Part shown: positions 34,001 to 42,203 of the stretch, piece after piece
Layout: the number at the start of each line of letters is the position of its first letter
Numbering within the stretch: position 1 is the stretch's first letter
Source: Symsagittifera roscoffensis
Taxonomy: Eukaryota; Xenacoelomorpha; Acoela; Convolutidae
Length of the DNA stretch: 64,000 nt
Assembly (NCBI RefSeq): GCF_963678635.1
Contig: NC_087065.1
Coordinates: forward strand, 49,493,011 to 49,557,010
Direction of reading: 5' to 3'
The notes under the pieces: generated by a model
What the model was told of the DNA's origin: nothing
Seen by the model: only the letters and a program-made list of their open reading frames with translations
Database searches by the model: none
Program-made: the position numbers and the translations under genes

Positions 34001-36334
34001 TCTAAAAATTCAAAGAGCTTAAAGAGCATCTATTTTTTTCTTCGAAATTCGAAAGTTTCGAGTTTTTTTCAAGAGTCTGTTTTCTTTATTTTATGTTTAC
34101 TTGCGTTCATTACTCTTTTCTAATCTTCATTTGGCTTTGTTTTTTGTTGTGAAGCCATCTTCACGAGAAGCCAACGCATCAGTAATTTTAGGATATCTTG
34201 AAACATTGAAAACCATCAGCTCGATTTTAGTTTCAAGCTAAATTTGTCATTGTACAGTTTCTATCAAAAATCAGATGAAAATTCGCCAAACTGAAGTTAT
34301 TTACTTAAGCTGATAACATGGAACCAAAGTTTCAGTAAATTTTTCAAACTTTGCATTGATACTAGTGGCTTGCATCAAAAAATATATAAAGTCTTATATA
34401 TAATGTTTTTTCAGCGGAATAAAAACTTTACCTACTGATCCAGTTTTCTCAAATTGGGTTCATATTATCAAAAAAGAGCCAATCATAAATTGCTCTGGAA
34501 ATTCAAAGGGCATCTATTTTTTTCTTTGAAATTCGAAAGTTGAGATTATTTCAAGAAAGTCAGTGTTTTTTTTTGTTTACTTGCGCTCATTACTCTTTTT
34601 CAATCTTCGATTAGCAATGTCATATACTTCTTTCGATGTTTGCTGAAATATGATTAAGAGTAATAAACGTCGTGAATACCTAAAATCGTCTTGGTAATTT
34701 TTTGTTTTTAGGAAAAGTCTTGAAATGCTTAATTATTAAAGCTGAAATGGCGAAAAAAAGTGATCGATTTCTGGTTTCGAAAGTGCAATTTAATTGTCAG
34801 ATTTTGCAGCGGAATAAAAAGTTTGCAATGAAACATGTCACTATGATGAAATGAAAAAATTTGATTCCTTATTCTTACCTGTAAATTGTGGTATGAACTA
34901 GCAGCGGATTTAGGGGTCGGATGCCCCCCTCAGGGATTTGACCCCCTGCCGACCCTAAGGGTTTCCTGTTTGTAATATTTTGAGATATCCATTTTTCTAA
35001 AGGCGCTTTTGGCGCCAATTTGTTCTAATTTTGAGGGGGGGGGGGCGCACCAAAAAAAAACGCGCGTTTTTTAATCAACAATTTCCAAAAAGTGCCTAAA
35101 CGCCTTTTTTGGCCTGTTTTTTGGTTTTTTTTGAAAAATTTTCGAAATAAGGCCTTCATAAGGATTTGGGAGAGCTCAGAAAATCAATTAGCTGGGCCTT
35201 AAAAAAGGGCGAAAAAAATTCGAATTTTTTTGAAATCCCTCCCTCCCTCGAGAAAATCCTAGATCCGCGCCTGGTATGAACATTGCAATTTAATGAATTT
35301 GAGGGGAACGGGAAACGAGACAAATATTGCGTGTTGTTGATTGCGGTCATTTGTTTCAGTTTGGTTTCATTGCGCATACGGCGGAGGGTGCAAATGACAA
35401 CAAGCAGTTGTTCTTCCACCAGTCGGAGGTGGCTGACTACGTGCGTCTGAAGCCAGGCGATGAAGTGGAGTACGAAGTGGTGAAGAACCTGAAAACCAAC
35501 AAGAGCTCCGCCACCAACGTCAAACGTATCAGGTATCATAAACGGCACTAAGTAGTCACAGACAGAAGTAATTAGAAGGAAAATTTGACAATTGCGTATA
35601 TTCAGGTGACTTTGAGGTATACATTCAGTCTAAAAAACTAGCTTTTGTTGGCTATTTTTTTCAAATCGATTATTTGCGCTTTCGAATTAATTTCTGTGTA
35701 ACATTTTGCAACTCTCTGTCGCTTTTGATGTTTGTATAGCGCGAATTTTTCAGTTCTGGGGTGAAAAAATGATGATTAATGGAATGTACACCATGAAATC
35801 GGTTATGCTGATGATATTAGCTGTTGTTGTTGTTGTAATTTGTGGAGTCTAGATCCTTAAAATTCAATCATTTTGTAGATGTTTATCGTATCATATAATT
35901 TGTTCCCGATGAGTAAAATGTGTTTTAGCACTGCTGCCAATGCAACTGTTGAGAAGTCTACCGACCGTCTTAGCCATCGAGTGAGAACCATCTCACTTAG
36001 TCGTAACGAGTCAAAAGTATCAATCATTCGGGAACCATACGTATCAGATGGAACCAGAGGCTTCCAGTTCCAGCGATCAATTCCCGCGCCTAGCGAGACA
36101 GTCAAGAAAGATGGCTCGAAAACTGAAGACGACGACGATGATCTGTTCGATTCCAACGAAGATGATCTCTGTGCGGAAGACGGAAGCGGAGACAACTATC
36201 ACCAGGAAGAAAACGAAAAAGTGGGATCAACAATTCGTATCACGTCGGCAGGGCCTGCCGGCGAAGCAAGTGCCGTCGGAACGAATGCTACTGAGCCTAC
36301 GAAGAAAGCGGTTGACTCTTGTGGTGACGCTTGA
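18557..36334 (+). CDS. csde1: CSDE1/UNR ortholog, cold-shock-domain RNA-binding protein (11 coding exons)
   Basis: Cytoplasmic RNA-binding protein that in animals controls translation and mRNA stability. Joining 11 exons at GT-AG borders gives one open frame of about 894 codons, against about 800 in human. Canonical cold-shock domains: CSD1 (residues ~69-133), CSD3 (~234-290), CSD5 (~402-465), a diverged CSD7 (~534-600) and CSD9 (~690-758). The first three have G-F-G/N-F-G-F then F-F-H-F-S, and CSD9 has F-G-F-I and F-F-H-Q-S. Between them lie non-canonical domains in exons 2-3, 5-6 and 9. The expected sixth domain is absent; a Ser-rich linker (~466-530) takes its place. The C-terminus keeps a short R-E-P-Y...G-F-Q-F element like vertebrate CSDE1, then an acidic tail. 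The ATG at 18557 is the first in frame, but an upstream coding exon is possible. Confidence 0.93.
19046..19435 (+). other. csde1 intron 1
   Basis: A 390-base intron, GTGAGT to TTTTCAG. No repeat or nested gene recognised. Confidence 0.8.
19436..19486 (+). CDS. csde1: csde1 exon 2 (micro-exon)
   Basis: A 51-base exon of 17 codons (ends L-S-Y-E-N-K-G), phase 0 on both sides. It follows TTTTCAG and precedes GTGAGT. It supplies the first strand of the second, non-canonical cold-shock domain and matches the C-Y-E-R-N-G region of vertebrate CSDE1. Confidence 0.8.
19560..19660 (+). CDS. csde1: csde1 exon 3 (non-canonical CSD2)
   Basis: A 101-base exon after a 73-base intron, ending in phase 2 at CAAAG|GTATTG. 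It codes [13 protein letters not shown] and G-D-K-V-S-F, a clear match to the F-Y-L-T-Y-T-P-E-D-V region of vertebrate CSDE1. The aromatic RNP motifs are absent, as expected for this domain. Confidence 0.88.
19661..20402 (+). other. csde1 intron 3
   Basis: A 742-base intron from GTATTG to GAGCAG. It contains a short TIR element (20027-20240). A direct repeat of about 40 bases around TTGGCA-GGTGAACAAA has one copy just outside the element (about 19950-19990) and one inside (about 20080-20120). Confidence 0.75.
20027..20240. mobile_element. MITE with GGCTCTTTTCCAGT inverted ends
   Basis: About 213 bases bounded by inverted ends GGCTCTTTTCCAGT...CCCCC and GGGGGAACTGGAAAAGAGCC. It is flanked by the direct repeat TGTTCTT (20020-20026 and 20241-20247), a probable 7-8 base target-site duplication. 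No coding capacity, so a non-autonomous DNA element. Its ends resemble those of the element at 28407-28598. Confidence 0.65.
20403..20616 (+). CDS. csde1: csde1 exon 4 (CSD3)
   Basis: A 214-base exon opening in phase 2 and closing in phase 0 (AGAAAT|GTAAGT). It carries the whole canonical CSD3 core: [15 protein letters not shown] and E-I-F-F-H-F-S-E-F, then G-D-D-V-E-F. Both RNA-binding motifs are intact and nearly identical to those of vertebrate CSDE1. Confidence 0.93.
20820..21000. mobile_element. truncated MITE copy related to 28407-28598
   Basis: Shares GCTCTTTTT-CTCCC, CACATAAGC, GGTTTTACAAGGT and AATCATGAAG in the same order with the complete element at 28407-28598. The matching right terminus was not found, so the copy appears truncated or highly diverged on its right side. 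Confidence 0.5.
21600..21725 (-). pseudogene. BEL/Pao integrase C-terminal motif
   Basis: On the minus strand the frame reads [12 protein letters not shown] then L-G-R-V-L. This matches the conserved end of BEL/Pao integrases, where a V-L-x-x-E-x-x-P-R-x-x-W-x-L-G-R-V signature precedes an S/D-G-x-x-R segment. The frame degenerates just after. Confidence 0.6.
22243..22434 (-). pseudogene. BEL/Pao integrase core, first Asp region
   Basis: On the minus strand, N-E-I-D-Y-L-R-P-L followed by Y-R-C-L-F-T-S-L-F corresponds to the first catalytic Asp region of BEL/Pao integrases (D-Y-F-G-P-F ... C-L-F-T-C-L). The expected R-A-V-H-L-E block follows in the adjacent frame as [13 protein letters not shown], so a one-base frame change sits near 22300. 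Confidence 0.75.
22540..22705 (-). pseudogene. BEL/Pao integrase N-terminal region
   Basis: On the minus strand: [17 protein letters not shown] and [12 protein letters not shown]. This is the G-R-L ... K-H-P-I-I-L ... H ... H signature that opens BEL/Pao integrases and binds zinc. It lies correctly upstream of the core relic. Confidence 0.75.
23072..24312 (-). mobile_element. Merlin DNA transposon nested in the BEL relic
   Basis: 1241 bases with inverted ends GGGTCTTTCCCATTATAGCC at both sides, flanked by 8-base sequences AATATCAT (23064-23071) and ATTATCAC (24313-24320) that agree at 6 of 8 positions. That is an aged 8-base target-site duplication, the Merlin length. A transposase relic lies inside on the minus strand. 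It interrupts the BEL/Pao relic, so it inserted after that element. Confidence 0.85.
23416..23688 (-). pseudogene. Merlin transposase C-terminal half (IS1016/ISXO2-like DDE domain)
   Basis: The longest surviving piece of the transposase, 90 codons. It reads [37 protein letters not shown]. This matches the Merlin/ISXO2 pattern F-G-G-I ... I-x-S-D-x-W-x-A-Y ... V-N-H-S-x-x-F-V-D-P-x-T-G-x-H-T-x-x-x-E. The second Asp and the Glu of the triad are present. Upstream minus-strand sequence to about 24100 shows fragments of the N-terminal part, including a C-x...C-x segment, in several frames with stops. The protein is therefore dead. Confidence 0.75.
24430..24525 (-). pseudogene. BEL/Pao RNase H-region motif
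   Basis: On the minus strand [10 protein letters not shown] then P-K-L-E-L-Q-A-A-I. This is the K-x-K-V-A-P-x-K ... I-P-R-L-E-L-x-A-A signature between RT and integrase in BEL/Pao elements. A stop follows within 15 codons, and the Merlin insertion begins about 120 bases further on. Confidence 0.75.
24919..25542. repeat. tandem duplication, 2 x 312 bases
   Basis: Copy 1 (24919-25230) and copy 2 (25231-25542) abut head to tail and look identical by eye over the full unit. They lie in the Gag-Pol region of the antisense BEL relic. Perfect identity beside old, decayed sequence means a recent duplication or an assembly artefact. Confidence 0.85.
25713..25976 (-). pseudogene. BEL/Pao Gag fragment
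   Basis: On the minus strand this 87-codon frame ends with [19 protein letters not shown], matching the conserved L-P-x-F-x-G-x-P-x-x-W-x-x-F-x-x-x-F start of the BEL/Pao Gag domain (DUF1759-type). It sits upstream of the Pol relics, as expected. The frame is cut off just after the motif. Confidence 0.65.
25901..26034. repeat. tandem duplication, 2 x 67 bases
   Basis: Units 25901-25967 and 25968-26034 read identically, starting TTGTCGCATTGTTG. They lie at the 5' side of the antisense Gag fragment and partly within its frame. Confidence 0.85.
26909..27087 (+). CDS. csde1: csde1 exon 5
   Basis: A 179-base exon, phase 0 to phase 2 (GAAGG|GTAGGT). It codes [19 protein letters not shown] and a D-D-P-L-P-A-R segment, matching the end of CSD3 and the start of the fourth, non-canonical domain of vertebrate CSDE1. 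Confidence 0.92.
27088..27567 (+). other. csde1 intron 5
   Basis: A 480-base intron, GTAGGT to TTTGCAG. It holds a short direct repeat around AAAGGGCGGCCA near 27325 and 27365. Nothing else recognised. Confidence 0.75.
27568..27835 (+). CDS. csde1: csde1 exon 6 (non-canonical CSD4 end and CSD5)
   Basis: A 268-base exon, phase 2 to phase 0 (GACCAG|GTACGA). It codes G-D-H-V-T-F-N and [12 protein letters not shown], closing the fourth domain. CSD5 follows, with D-G-F-G-F-V-N-C and L-F-F-H-F-S-E-V. Both RNA-binding motifs of CSD5 are intact. Confidence 0.93.
28407..28598. mobile_element. 192-base MITE with GGCTCTTTTTCC ends and AAGAAGT duplication
   Basis: Inverted ends GGGCTCTTTTTCCTTCCCCC and a matching GGAAAAAGAGCC after a G-run. 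It is flanked by AAGAAGT at 28400-28406 and 28599-28605. The neighbouring repeat copy at about 29140-29165 has the same flank without the insert, which acts as an empty site. Non-coding; carries a run of about 15 G near 28570. Confidence 0.8.
29640..29960 (+). mobile_element. fragment of the foldback element family
   Basis: Starts with CTTTCAACCCCAGATTAAGATAACCCC-like sequence matching the outer end of the 13.48 kb element. It then jumps to sequence matching the inner region of that element (CGGTAAACATCA, GAAACAATGAGGTAACAT, GGAATGGA-ACTGGTTGTG; compare 14640-14940). So it is an internally deleted, one-ended relative of that family inside a csde1 intron. Confidence 0.6.
30230..30500 (+). CDS. 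csde1: csde1 exon 7 (end of CSD5 and Ser-rich linker)
   Basis: A 271-base exon, phase 0 to phase 1. It first codes the last strands of CSD5 (C-E-V-E-F-S-I, A-V-R-I-K-I-L), then about 60 residues rich in Ser, Gly, Asn and Thr. In vertebrates this position holds the sixth cold-shock-like domain, which is missing here. An alternative donor CCAG|GTAACC lies near 30328; the frame and the phase match to exon 8 favour the longer form. Confidence 0.85.
30501..30844 (+). other. csde1 intron 7
   Basis: A 344-base intron, GTGTGA to ATTGTTAG. No repeat or hidden exon for the missing sixth domain is seen in it. Confidence 0.75.
30845..31092 (+). CDS. csde1: csde1 exon 8 (diverged CSD7)
   Basis: A 248-base exon, phase 1 to phase 0 (TCAATG|GTATGT). 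It codes [25 protein letters not shown] and G-D-E-V-Q-F. The usual N-F-G-F-I is N-H-G-Y-L and F-F-H-Y-S is F-Y-F-Q-T-S, so the aromatic RNA-contact surface is partly changed although the fold pattern is clear. Confidence 0.9.
31093..33124 (+). other. csde1 intron 8
   Basis: A 2.0 kb intron, GTATGT to TTTTCAG. It contains a dispersed-repeat module at 31100-31220 (TTTTTAAAAGTCGATGAA, then TTTTGACTTTTGATTT), a tRNA-like SINE head at about 31740-31830, and further modules at about 32560-32930. Confidence 0.7.
31740..31835 (+). mobile_element. tRNA-like SINE head
   Basis: Contains TCTGGAGGTAACG, a weak D-arm/A-box-like stretch, and GGTTTGAAACT (31801-31811), a near match to the Pol III B box GGTTCGAANCC. 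Between them CCTGTGACACCAAAGG could be an anticodon arm. A T-run follows at about 31822. It does not fold into a full tRNA, so I read it as a decayed tRNA-derived SINE. Confidence 0.4.
33125..33409 (+). CDS. csde1: csde1 exon 9 (non-canonical CSD8)
   Basis: A 285-base exon of 95 codons, phase 0 at both ends (GGAGAG|GTAAGA). It starts [17 protein letters not shown], like the Y-S-G-K-V-I-R-P-L-R-S of vertebrate CSDE1. It holds the eighth, non-canonical domain (A-G-D-L-V-E-F-R-V) and the first strand of CSD9 (S-K-V-T-A-V-K-G-E). Confidence 0.9.
33410..35359 (+). other. csde1 intron 9
   Basis: A 1.95 kb intron, GTAAGA to GTTTCAG. Two copies of a roughly 490-base dispersed module lie in tandem (compare ATCAAAAAAGCGCCAATC at 33974 and the matching site at 34467). 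A hAT-type MITE with perfect target duplication occupies 34899-35273, only 86 bases from the acceptor. Confidence 0.75.
34899..35273. mobile_element. hAT-type MITE with 8-base target duplication
   Basis: 375 bases flanked by a perfect 8-base direct repeat GTATGAAC (34891-34898 and 35274-35281), the hAT target-site length. Inverted ends: TAGCAGCGGATTTAGGGG on the left, and on the right the complement CAGGCGCGGATCTAGGA, the C-A-G-G-C-G-C-G-G-A-T end common in hAT MITEs. Internal G-runs and repeated G-G-C-G-C words; no coding. Confidence 0.85.
35360..35532 (+). CDS. csde1: csde1 exon 10 (CSD9)
   Basis: A 173-base exon, phase 0 to phase 2 (ATCAG|GTATCA). It codes [26 protein letters not shown] and S-A-T-N-V-K-R-I, a full canonical ninth domain with both RNA-binding motifs. 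Confidence 0.92.
35533..35928 (+). other. csde1 intron 10
   Basis: A 396-base intron, GTATCA to GTTTTAG. It has a short TGT microsatellite at 35822-35836. Nothing else recognised. Confidence 0.75.
35929..36334 (+). CDS. csde1: csde1 exon 11 (C-terminus)
   Basis: The last coding exon, entered in phase 2, with a TGA at 36332-36334. It codes [12 protein letters not shown] and I-I-R-E-P-Y-V...G-F-Q-F-Q-R, which parallels the L-R-Q-P-R-G-P...G-F-G-A-E-R end of vertebrate CSDE1. It then adds a lineage-specific tail of about 85 residues with a run of five Asp and many Glu/Ser. Confidence 0.88.
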
Positions 36335-36840
36335 AAACATTGAATCATCGATCAGTTATCGCTTGCCCCTTACTTTCCTTTTTAGCCATTGGCTATTACT
36401 TTATTGACCTCTCGCATTCCAAATGTATTTTTTCGACTTGTTTCATAAGCTCAAAGCAATCTTTTGAAAGGTGCCATTTTAGAAAAAAAACTATTTATTG
36501 CCGCTAGATACATTTAGTTTTTTTTGCACGCTGGGTTGGATGCCCAAAAAGCTTCCCAAAATGTCAATCAGTGTTATCTTCAGTACTGGATTTAAAATTG
36601 TCCTGTTTTGTTGTTGTTTGTTCAGTTAATTTTGCTCTTTATTACTCGTGGCGGGAGTGAACGGAACGAAGTTGTTAAAGCAATTGGAAAATCAAAGTCG
36701 GAACTGGAACATTAAGTGTAATGCACAGAAATCGATCTCTAGTTAAATGGAAAACAAGTTAAAATAGTCGACTGATGTAGCTTAGCTCGAAGTCGCTACC
36801 TATTAGTTACATTAGAAATAAAAAATATTTGGACGTCTTA
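36335..36840 (+). other. csde1 3' untranslated region
   Basis: From the stop codon to just past an AATAAA polyadenylation signal at 36817-36822. No other strong AATAAA is nearer to the stop codon, so this is the likely transcript end. Confidence 0.6.
36817..36822 (+). terminator. polyadenylation signal of csde1
   Basis: AATAAA, 483 bases after the csde1 stop codon, followed by AAATATTTGG. Confidence 0.55.
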
Positions 36841-37689
36841 TTATTTCCCAGAAAGTGCTCTTAAATTATCACAACTTTGTCGCAAACCTTACCATCAATT
36901 GACTTTTATTACTACGCTCAACTCAACTTTTACACAAAGCCGTACCTTTCCAATACTCCTTACCTACTTTTTTGACTCTTGCTAACCCTGTCGATTTTTA
37001 TCAAGCGACTAAAACACAAAAAACCCCATTTCCTAGTATTATTGCTTAATATGGCTTTTATTATACTAGAAAACCAACTATAATTATGAAAGGAAAACCA
37101 AACTTCATTGTATTTGAAAACAAACTTACCAACTAAAAACTATTCATTAGTTCCAAACTTCATTTTTTCACCATGCTCTGTGATTAGGACAACAAAAAAA
37201 GTTTACTGCAAAAAACAACCAAAAATCAAAAAGCTTTCCATATTCATGTACATCTCTAAGTTATAATCGGCCTTAATCTTATTAAATCTGTTTCTTGTTA
37301 CTCAACATTCGGGCTTATTCCTACCCTCTCTTATATCCAGCTTCTGACGTGGGGCAATATTTACACACCATTATACACTGCTGTCGTCTGTATCGGCTTC
37401 GCTGCTGTAAACCAACCGAAGAGTACTGTTTACAAAGAATCAGCTTACGTTGCTTCCCACTTGATTTGTTTTAATTTTAATTGGACCACTTGTCGTGGAA
37501 GCCTTCTTGCCTAAACACGAGGCTGCAACCATTCTCATACAACTGAACTAGAGGAGGGGTTCAAAAGGGATGAGGAGGAAGAGGATCATTATGATGGGCA
37601 AACTGAGTCAATCAGCCTTGGCCTTGCGACTCAGCTAAGCAAACTGAATAAAACTTTTAATTTGCAGCGAAGGTGCTATTGTGGAGTGT
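36841..37689. other. spacer between csde1 and the repeat array
   Basis: No gene or repeat recognised. AT-rich; the 37.3-37.6 kb part has a slightly higher GC content but only short frames. Confidence 0.5.
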
Positions 37690-38948
37690 CTAAATTTGTT
37701 GTCATTTGTCTCTTAGAAGACTTTAAGTTGTCTTTAATTTGAGCCTTTAGTTGAGGTTGCAAGTGAAATGATATATTTAATCAAATTGAAATAAATTATT
37801 TTGCAATCTTACTTCAAATGTTTTGGTCGTCAAGTACATATACGCAAGAAGTAAAAAATGTAAGGCATGATGAAAACTCGAAGAAAATCATAAATTGGAG
37901 TCTCTGCTGAAAAATGAAGCCTATCAAATCTTGCATGCGCGGATCAATTTTTGTGAAGCAGAAAACAGTATTTTGAAGCAAAAGCTGCGTGAAAGCCAGA
38001 AATACAGATGAATAATGTTCTGAAGTGTTAATTTATGCTTTTTACAAAAATTAAAGGTTTCTAGTTTCGAAAAGTTACTTCCGACTTTTTACTAGTACTT
38101 CTTTCGATCTTTTTTTTCCGCTCCCAAGTTCAGCTTTTTAAGATCAGCTTTTTTCTTTTCTCAGCTTCCTCTGTTGATTGAAGGATGTGGAAGACTGCCT
38201 CGCCGTAACGTGTTTGCCAAAAATCTGCAGAAAAAGGCTATCATTGTTTTTCTGCTGCGAGCTATACCGAGAGCAAAGACATAAAGAAGAATGGCCTAAT
38301 CTAAACAACTTCGAAGATGGTGAAACGCTAAGAACTATGTTTCGACTGGTAAATTCTTCTCCCTCTACTTAAAAGCGCAACTGACCTCTTAGAAATTTTT
38401 AAATTGAACTGATCAAGTTCTATAAAAAATATCCTCCCGCAAATAAGGATTTTTTAGAGTTTATACATGTATGTATATTATGTATAAAAAGCTCTGCATA
38501 AAACTTGATACTTCGCCTGAGTTTGTCCTGAAAATTTTTGGGAAAACCATAAATTAGAGTCTGTGACGAAGATCCTGCCAAATTCGCGAATGCGACTGTA
38601 GAATTCTGCCAATAAGAAAATTTTTTCAGTGTTTTGAAACAACACCTGCGTCATAGTCAAAAATACAGACAGATAAACTGCAGAATTGTTGATCATGCAT
38701 TTATTAGGCAAACTTTGAAGTTTTCTGTACTTATGACTTTTTTACTAGTACTTTTTTGACCAGAAGTTTTTTTTTCGCTCTGTTTTTAAGATCAGTCTGT
38801 TTTTTTTCACCTAGTCACCACTTTCTACTTCATTTTTTCATATCATTGTTGGGTCTAAAAATTGTCAAGTTTTTTGATAACTTGTGTTTCGTTTCTATAA
38901 AAGAGCAGTATTTTTTCGCGTTTTGATTTTGATTTTTGTCTCTGATTT
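37690..38948 (+). repeat. array edge: partial A unit
   Basis: The most diverged member. It begins near CTCTTAGAAGACTTTAAG (about 37711), has a weak form of the hairpin block near 37965, and GATTGAAGGATGTGG near 38180. Higher divergence at the edge is typical of tandem arrays. Confidence 0.75.
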
Positions 38949-41900
38949 CAGCTCACTTCCACTTGGAAAAGGAAAGCAAACTTAACTATCGATAAGCAGA
39001 AGTGTTTAAGTCACAGAAAAGGTGATCAAATTCTTATCCGAGTATGGAATTTGGTTATCAAATTTACCTGCAAAAAAAGGTTAACCTATTGATTCAGTTT
39101 CCACAAATTCTTTTTTTATCAAAAAAATGTTGATTTTTTTTCAAGTTCAGTTTTTTTTTGTTAAAAGAAAGACAAACTGCATTATCAATCAGTAAAATTA
39201 TAAAGGGCACATAAATAACTTCAGATTTCCCAAGGGAAACAATATTTGTATGCTGTTTTCTCTAGTTGGACTGAAATCATCAAAAAATGCCAATTATAAT
39301 TTAGTCTAAAAATTCAAAGATCTTTAAATTTATTTATTGCTTTCGTTGAAATGCGGAAATTGAGATTTTTTAAAAAACGAGTCCGTATTTTTGTTTGTTG
39401 ACTTATGTTCAAAGACTCTTTTTGAAGTGTCTGACGGCTATAATTTATGACAAATCAGTGGCCTTATAGATTGTTTAAAATCTTGCTGTCAACCAACAGA
39501 TAGGTACAACACTACCCACTGTAAGTAGGGTTTTTGCGAAATGATCACCGTTTCCCACCTATTAAATGCCAGTGAACGAAGTAGAGACACTTATTTAGGT
39601 AGTGTGGTGTTTAAAATGTTTGCTGTAGTTGCTTTGATTTTCGACTTATGCAGAAATTCAAAATAGTTTCAAATGCTTGAAGAAAAGTAAATTACGCTCT
39701 CAAGAAACCAAAATCGATGCTTTCAGCCTAGTCCTTTCTAGGCTCGATGTTTTCAACTCGATGACTTCAGCCTCAAACCTGAAGTAAAATTAATTATTTG
39801 TTTCAGCCTAGTCCTTTTCAAAAATGTAAAATCAATTTTAGTTTCAATCATTTTTAGGCTATGTTGCAAACAAAATGAAGATCGTTAGAAAAATGTCCGG
39901 ATATGCTGAAACCCTGTTCGAATAAAAAAAATTTTCCTGAAAGTTGATGCACTCCTCGCCACGTAAACCTGCCTTTGACATCGAAATCAGAAATTGCTTG
40001 CAAGTTTTAATTCAGAATTTCAATTATAAAGTCAGTTTTGAAGAAGTATAGATATCTTAGATGTCAGTCTCTCGTCATTTCAAATTAGCAATTCAAAGGA
40101 TGTAAGATGACAGAAAACACACCCTTTTTGTTAAAAAAGTCATAACATATCTCCACTGGGCCGTGCAAAAAAAGTCGAGACAGTTCAAACATACCAGATT
40201 TTGGTCAAACATGCCAAAAAGTATCAAATATTGCTAAAAAAAAACTGAAACCAAATCCAAGCTTTTCGATACGGGTCATTTTTTGTGAGCGTTGAAAATT
40301 GGACAAGTTTTTCTCTGTAAATCAATGTTTTTGTGAGTTTAACTTCTATATTAAATTTTTTTGTTCAAAAACTGATTTTGTTATGCAAGATTTTGTATTT
40401 TTTTTGCTGTTCAATTGTAGCACCGTTAGCTGAGATTTTCACGTAAAGTTTTTTTTATCAATTTAACCTTTTGGCTACACTGATTGAATGTCGTGGCTCG
40501 CAATCCAATCTAGACTCGTAGTTTTTTATTTCAATACTTAGAGCTTTTTTGGATCTTCATCTGTGTTATGTCTGTCTCAAGCTTTTCACATGGTGGAGGA
40601 AAAAACCAAAAAGTTCACTTTTTAAAAGTCGATTAACATAGTTCAGAATTTACTATAAGTCGTGATGATATTTCTGTCATTTTCTTTGGGGAATAGTCTT
40701 AAGTTTTGTTGAAGCTCAAACATACTTTTCGCGGTTTGACTTTTGATTCTTTGAAGCTCAGTTCGTTGCATTTAATAAAAGAAAGGCAGTTTCTACTATC
40801 GAATGGCAAAAGGGTATAACCACAAAAAAACTAAATTTGCTGTTTTTCGTCTTTTAGAAGACTTTAAGTTGTCTTTAACTTGAGCCTGTAGTTGAGGTTG
40901 CAAGTGAATTGATAAATTTAACAAAATTAAAATAAAAAAAAAATTTGCTATTTTATTTCAAATATTTTGGTCGTCAAGTACTAATACAAAAGCAGTAAAA
41001 AACGCAAGGGATGATGAAAACCCAAAAAAAATTATAAACAGGAGTCTTTACAAAATTTGATCCATGTATGCACAATTTGATAGGCTTTTTTCAGCAAAGT
41101 AGAAAATAGTGTTTTGAAACACAAGCTATCTAAACTTCAGCACATTCATCGGTGTTTTGACTTTCACGCAGCTTGTGTTTGAAAACACTATTTTCTACTT
41201 TACAAAATTTGATCCGTTCATGCACTTTTTGATAGGCTTTAATTTTCAGCAAAGTGGAAAATAGTGTTTTGAAACACAAGCTGCCTGAAGGTCATACAGA
41301 AAAGTGTGCTGAAGTGTTAACTTAACTGAAGGTTTCCTGTTACGAAAAATTTTTTTCCGATTTTTTTCTGGTACTTTTTTTATTAAATGGTTTCCGCTCT
41401 CAAGTTATAAGATCAGTCCTTTTTTTCTCAGCTTCCTCCTTTTTTGCATGGAGGATGTGGATGACGCCTTGCCGTAGCGTGTTTGCCAATAATCTGAAGG
41501 AGAAAGCTATTATTACTTTTCTACTGCGAGTTATAACGAGCGCAAAGACATCAAGTAGAATTGCCTAATCTAAACAACTTCGAAGTTGAAGATTTTTATT
41601 TCGACTGGAAAATTCCTCTCCCTCTACTTAAAAGCGCAACTGACTTCTTAGAAGTTTTGAATTGAACTGATCAAGTGCTATAAAAAGTATTCTCCCGCAA
41701 ATAAGGATTTTTTACAGTTTATACAAGAATGTAATTTATGTATAAAAAGTTCTGCAAAAATTTGATACTTCGTTTGAGTTTGTCTTGAAAATTTTTGGGA
41801 AAAACCATAAATTGGAGTCTTTGATGAAGATCCTGTCAAACTCGCGAATGCGACTGTAGAATTCTGCAAATTAGAAAGTTTTTCAGTGTTTTGACCCAAC

Positions 41901-42203
41901 ATCTGCGTAATAGTCAGAAATACAGACAGATAAACTGCTGAATTGTTGATCATGCATTTCTTAGGCAAACTTTGAAGTTTTCTGTACTTATGACTTTTTT
42001 ACTAGTACTTTTTTGACCAGAAGTTTTTTTTTCGCTCTGTTTTTAAGATCAGTCTTTTTTTTCACCTAGTCACCACTTTCTACTTCATTTTTTCATATCA
42101 TTGTTGGGTCCAAAAATTGTCAAGTTTTTTGATAACTTGTGTTTCGTTTCAATAAAAGAGCAGTATTTTTTTGCGGTTTGATTCTGATTTTTGTCTCTGA
42201 TTT
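38949..42203 (+). repeat. array unit 1, type A (3.26 kb)
   Basis: A full A unit with every landmark: GTCCGGATATG (39894), ATGACAGAAAACAC (about 40107), AGTCGATTAACATAG (40628), CTTTTAGAAGAC (40852), hairpin (41098-41200) and GCATGGAGGATG (41437). It serves as the reference for the other A units. Confidence 0.85.
41098..41200. repeat. long inverted repeat in A units (example from unit 1)
   Basis: Left arm 41098-41127 and right arm 41170-41200 are near-perfect complements of about 30 bases (AGTAGAAAATAGTGTTTTGA and its complement) with a loop of about 43 bases. A third, direct copy of the left arm follows at about 41257-41286. The stem is flanked by a direct repeat of about 38 bases (ACAAAATTTGATCC) at 41050 and 41202. 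The same direct-inverted-direct set recurs near 43635, 49160, 56660 and 61890. Confidence 0.8.
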
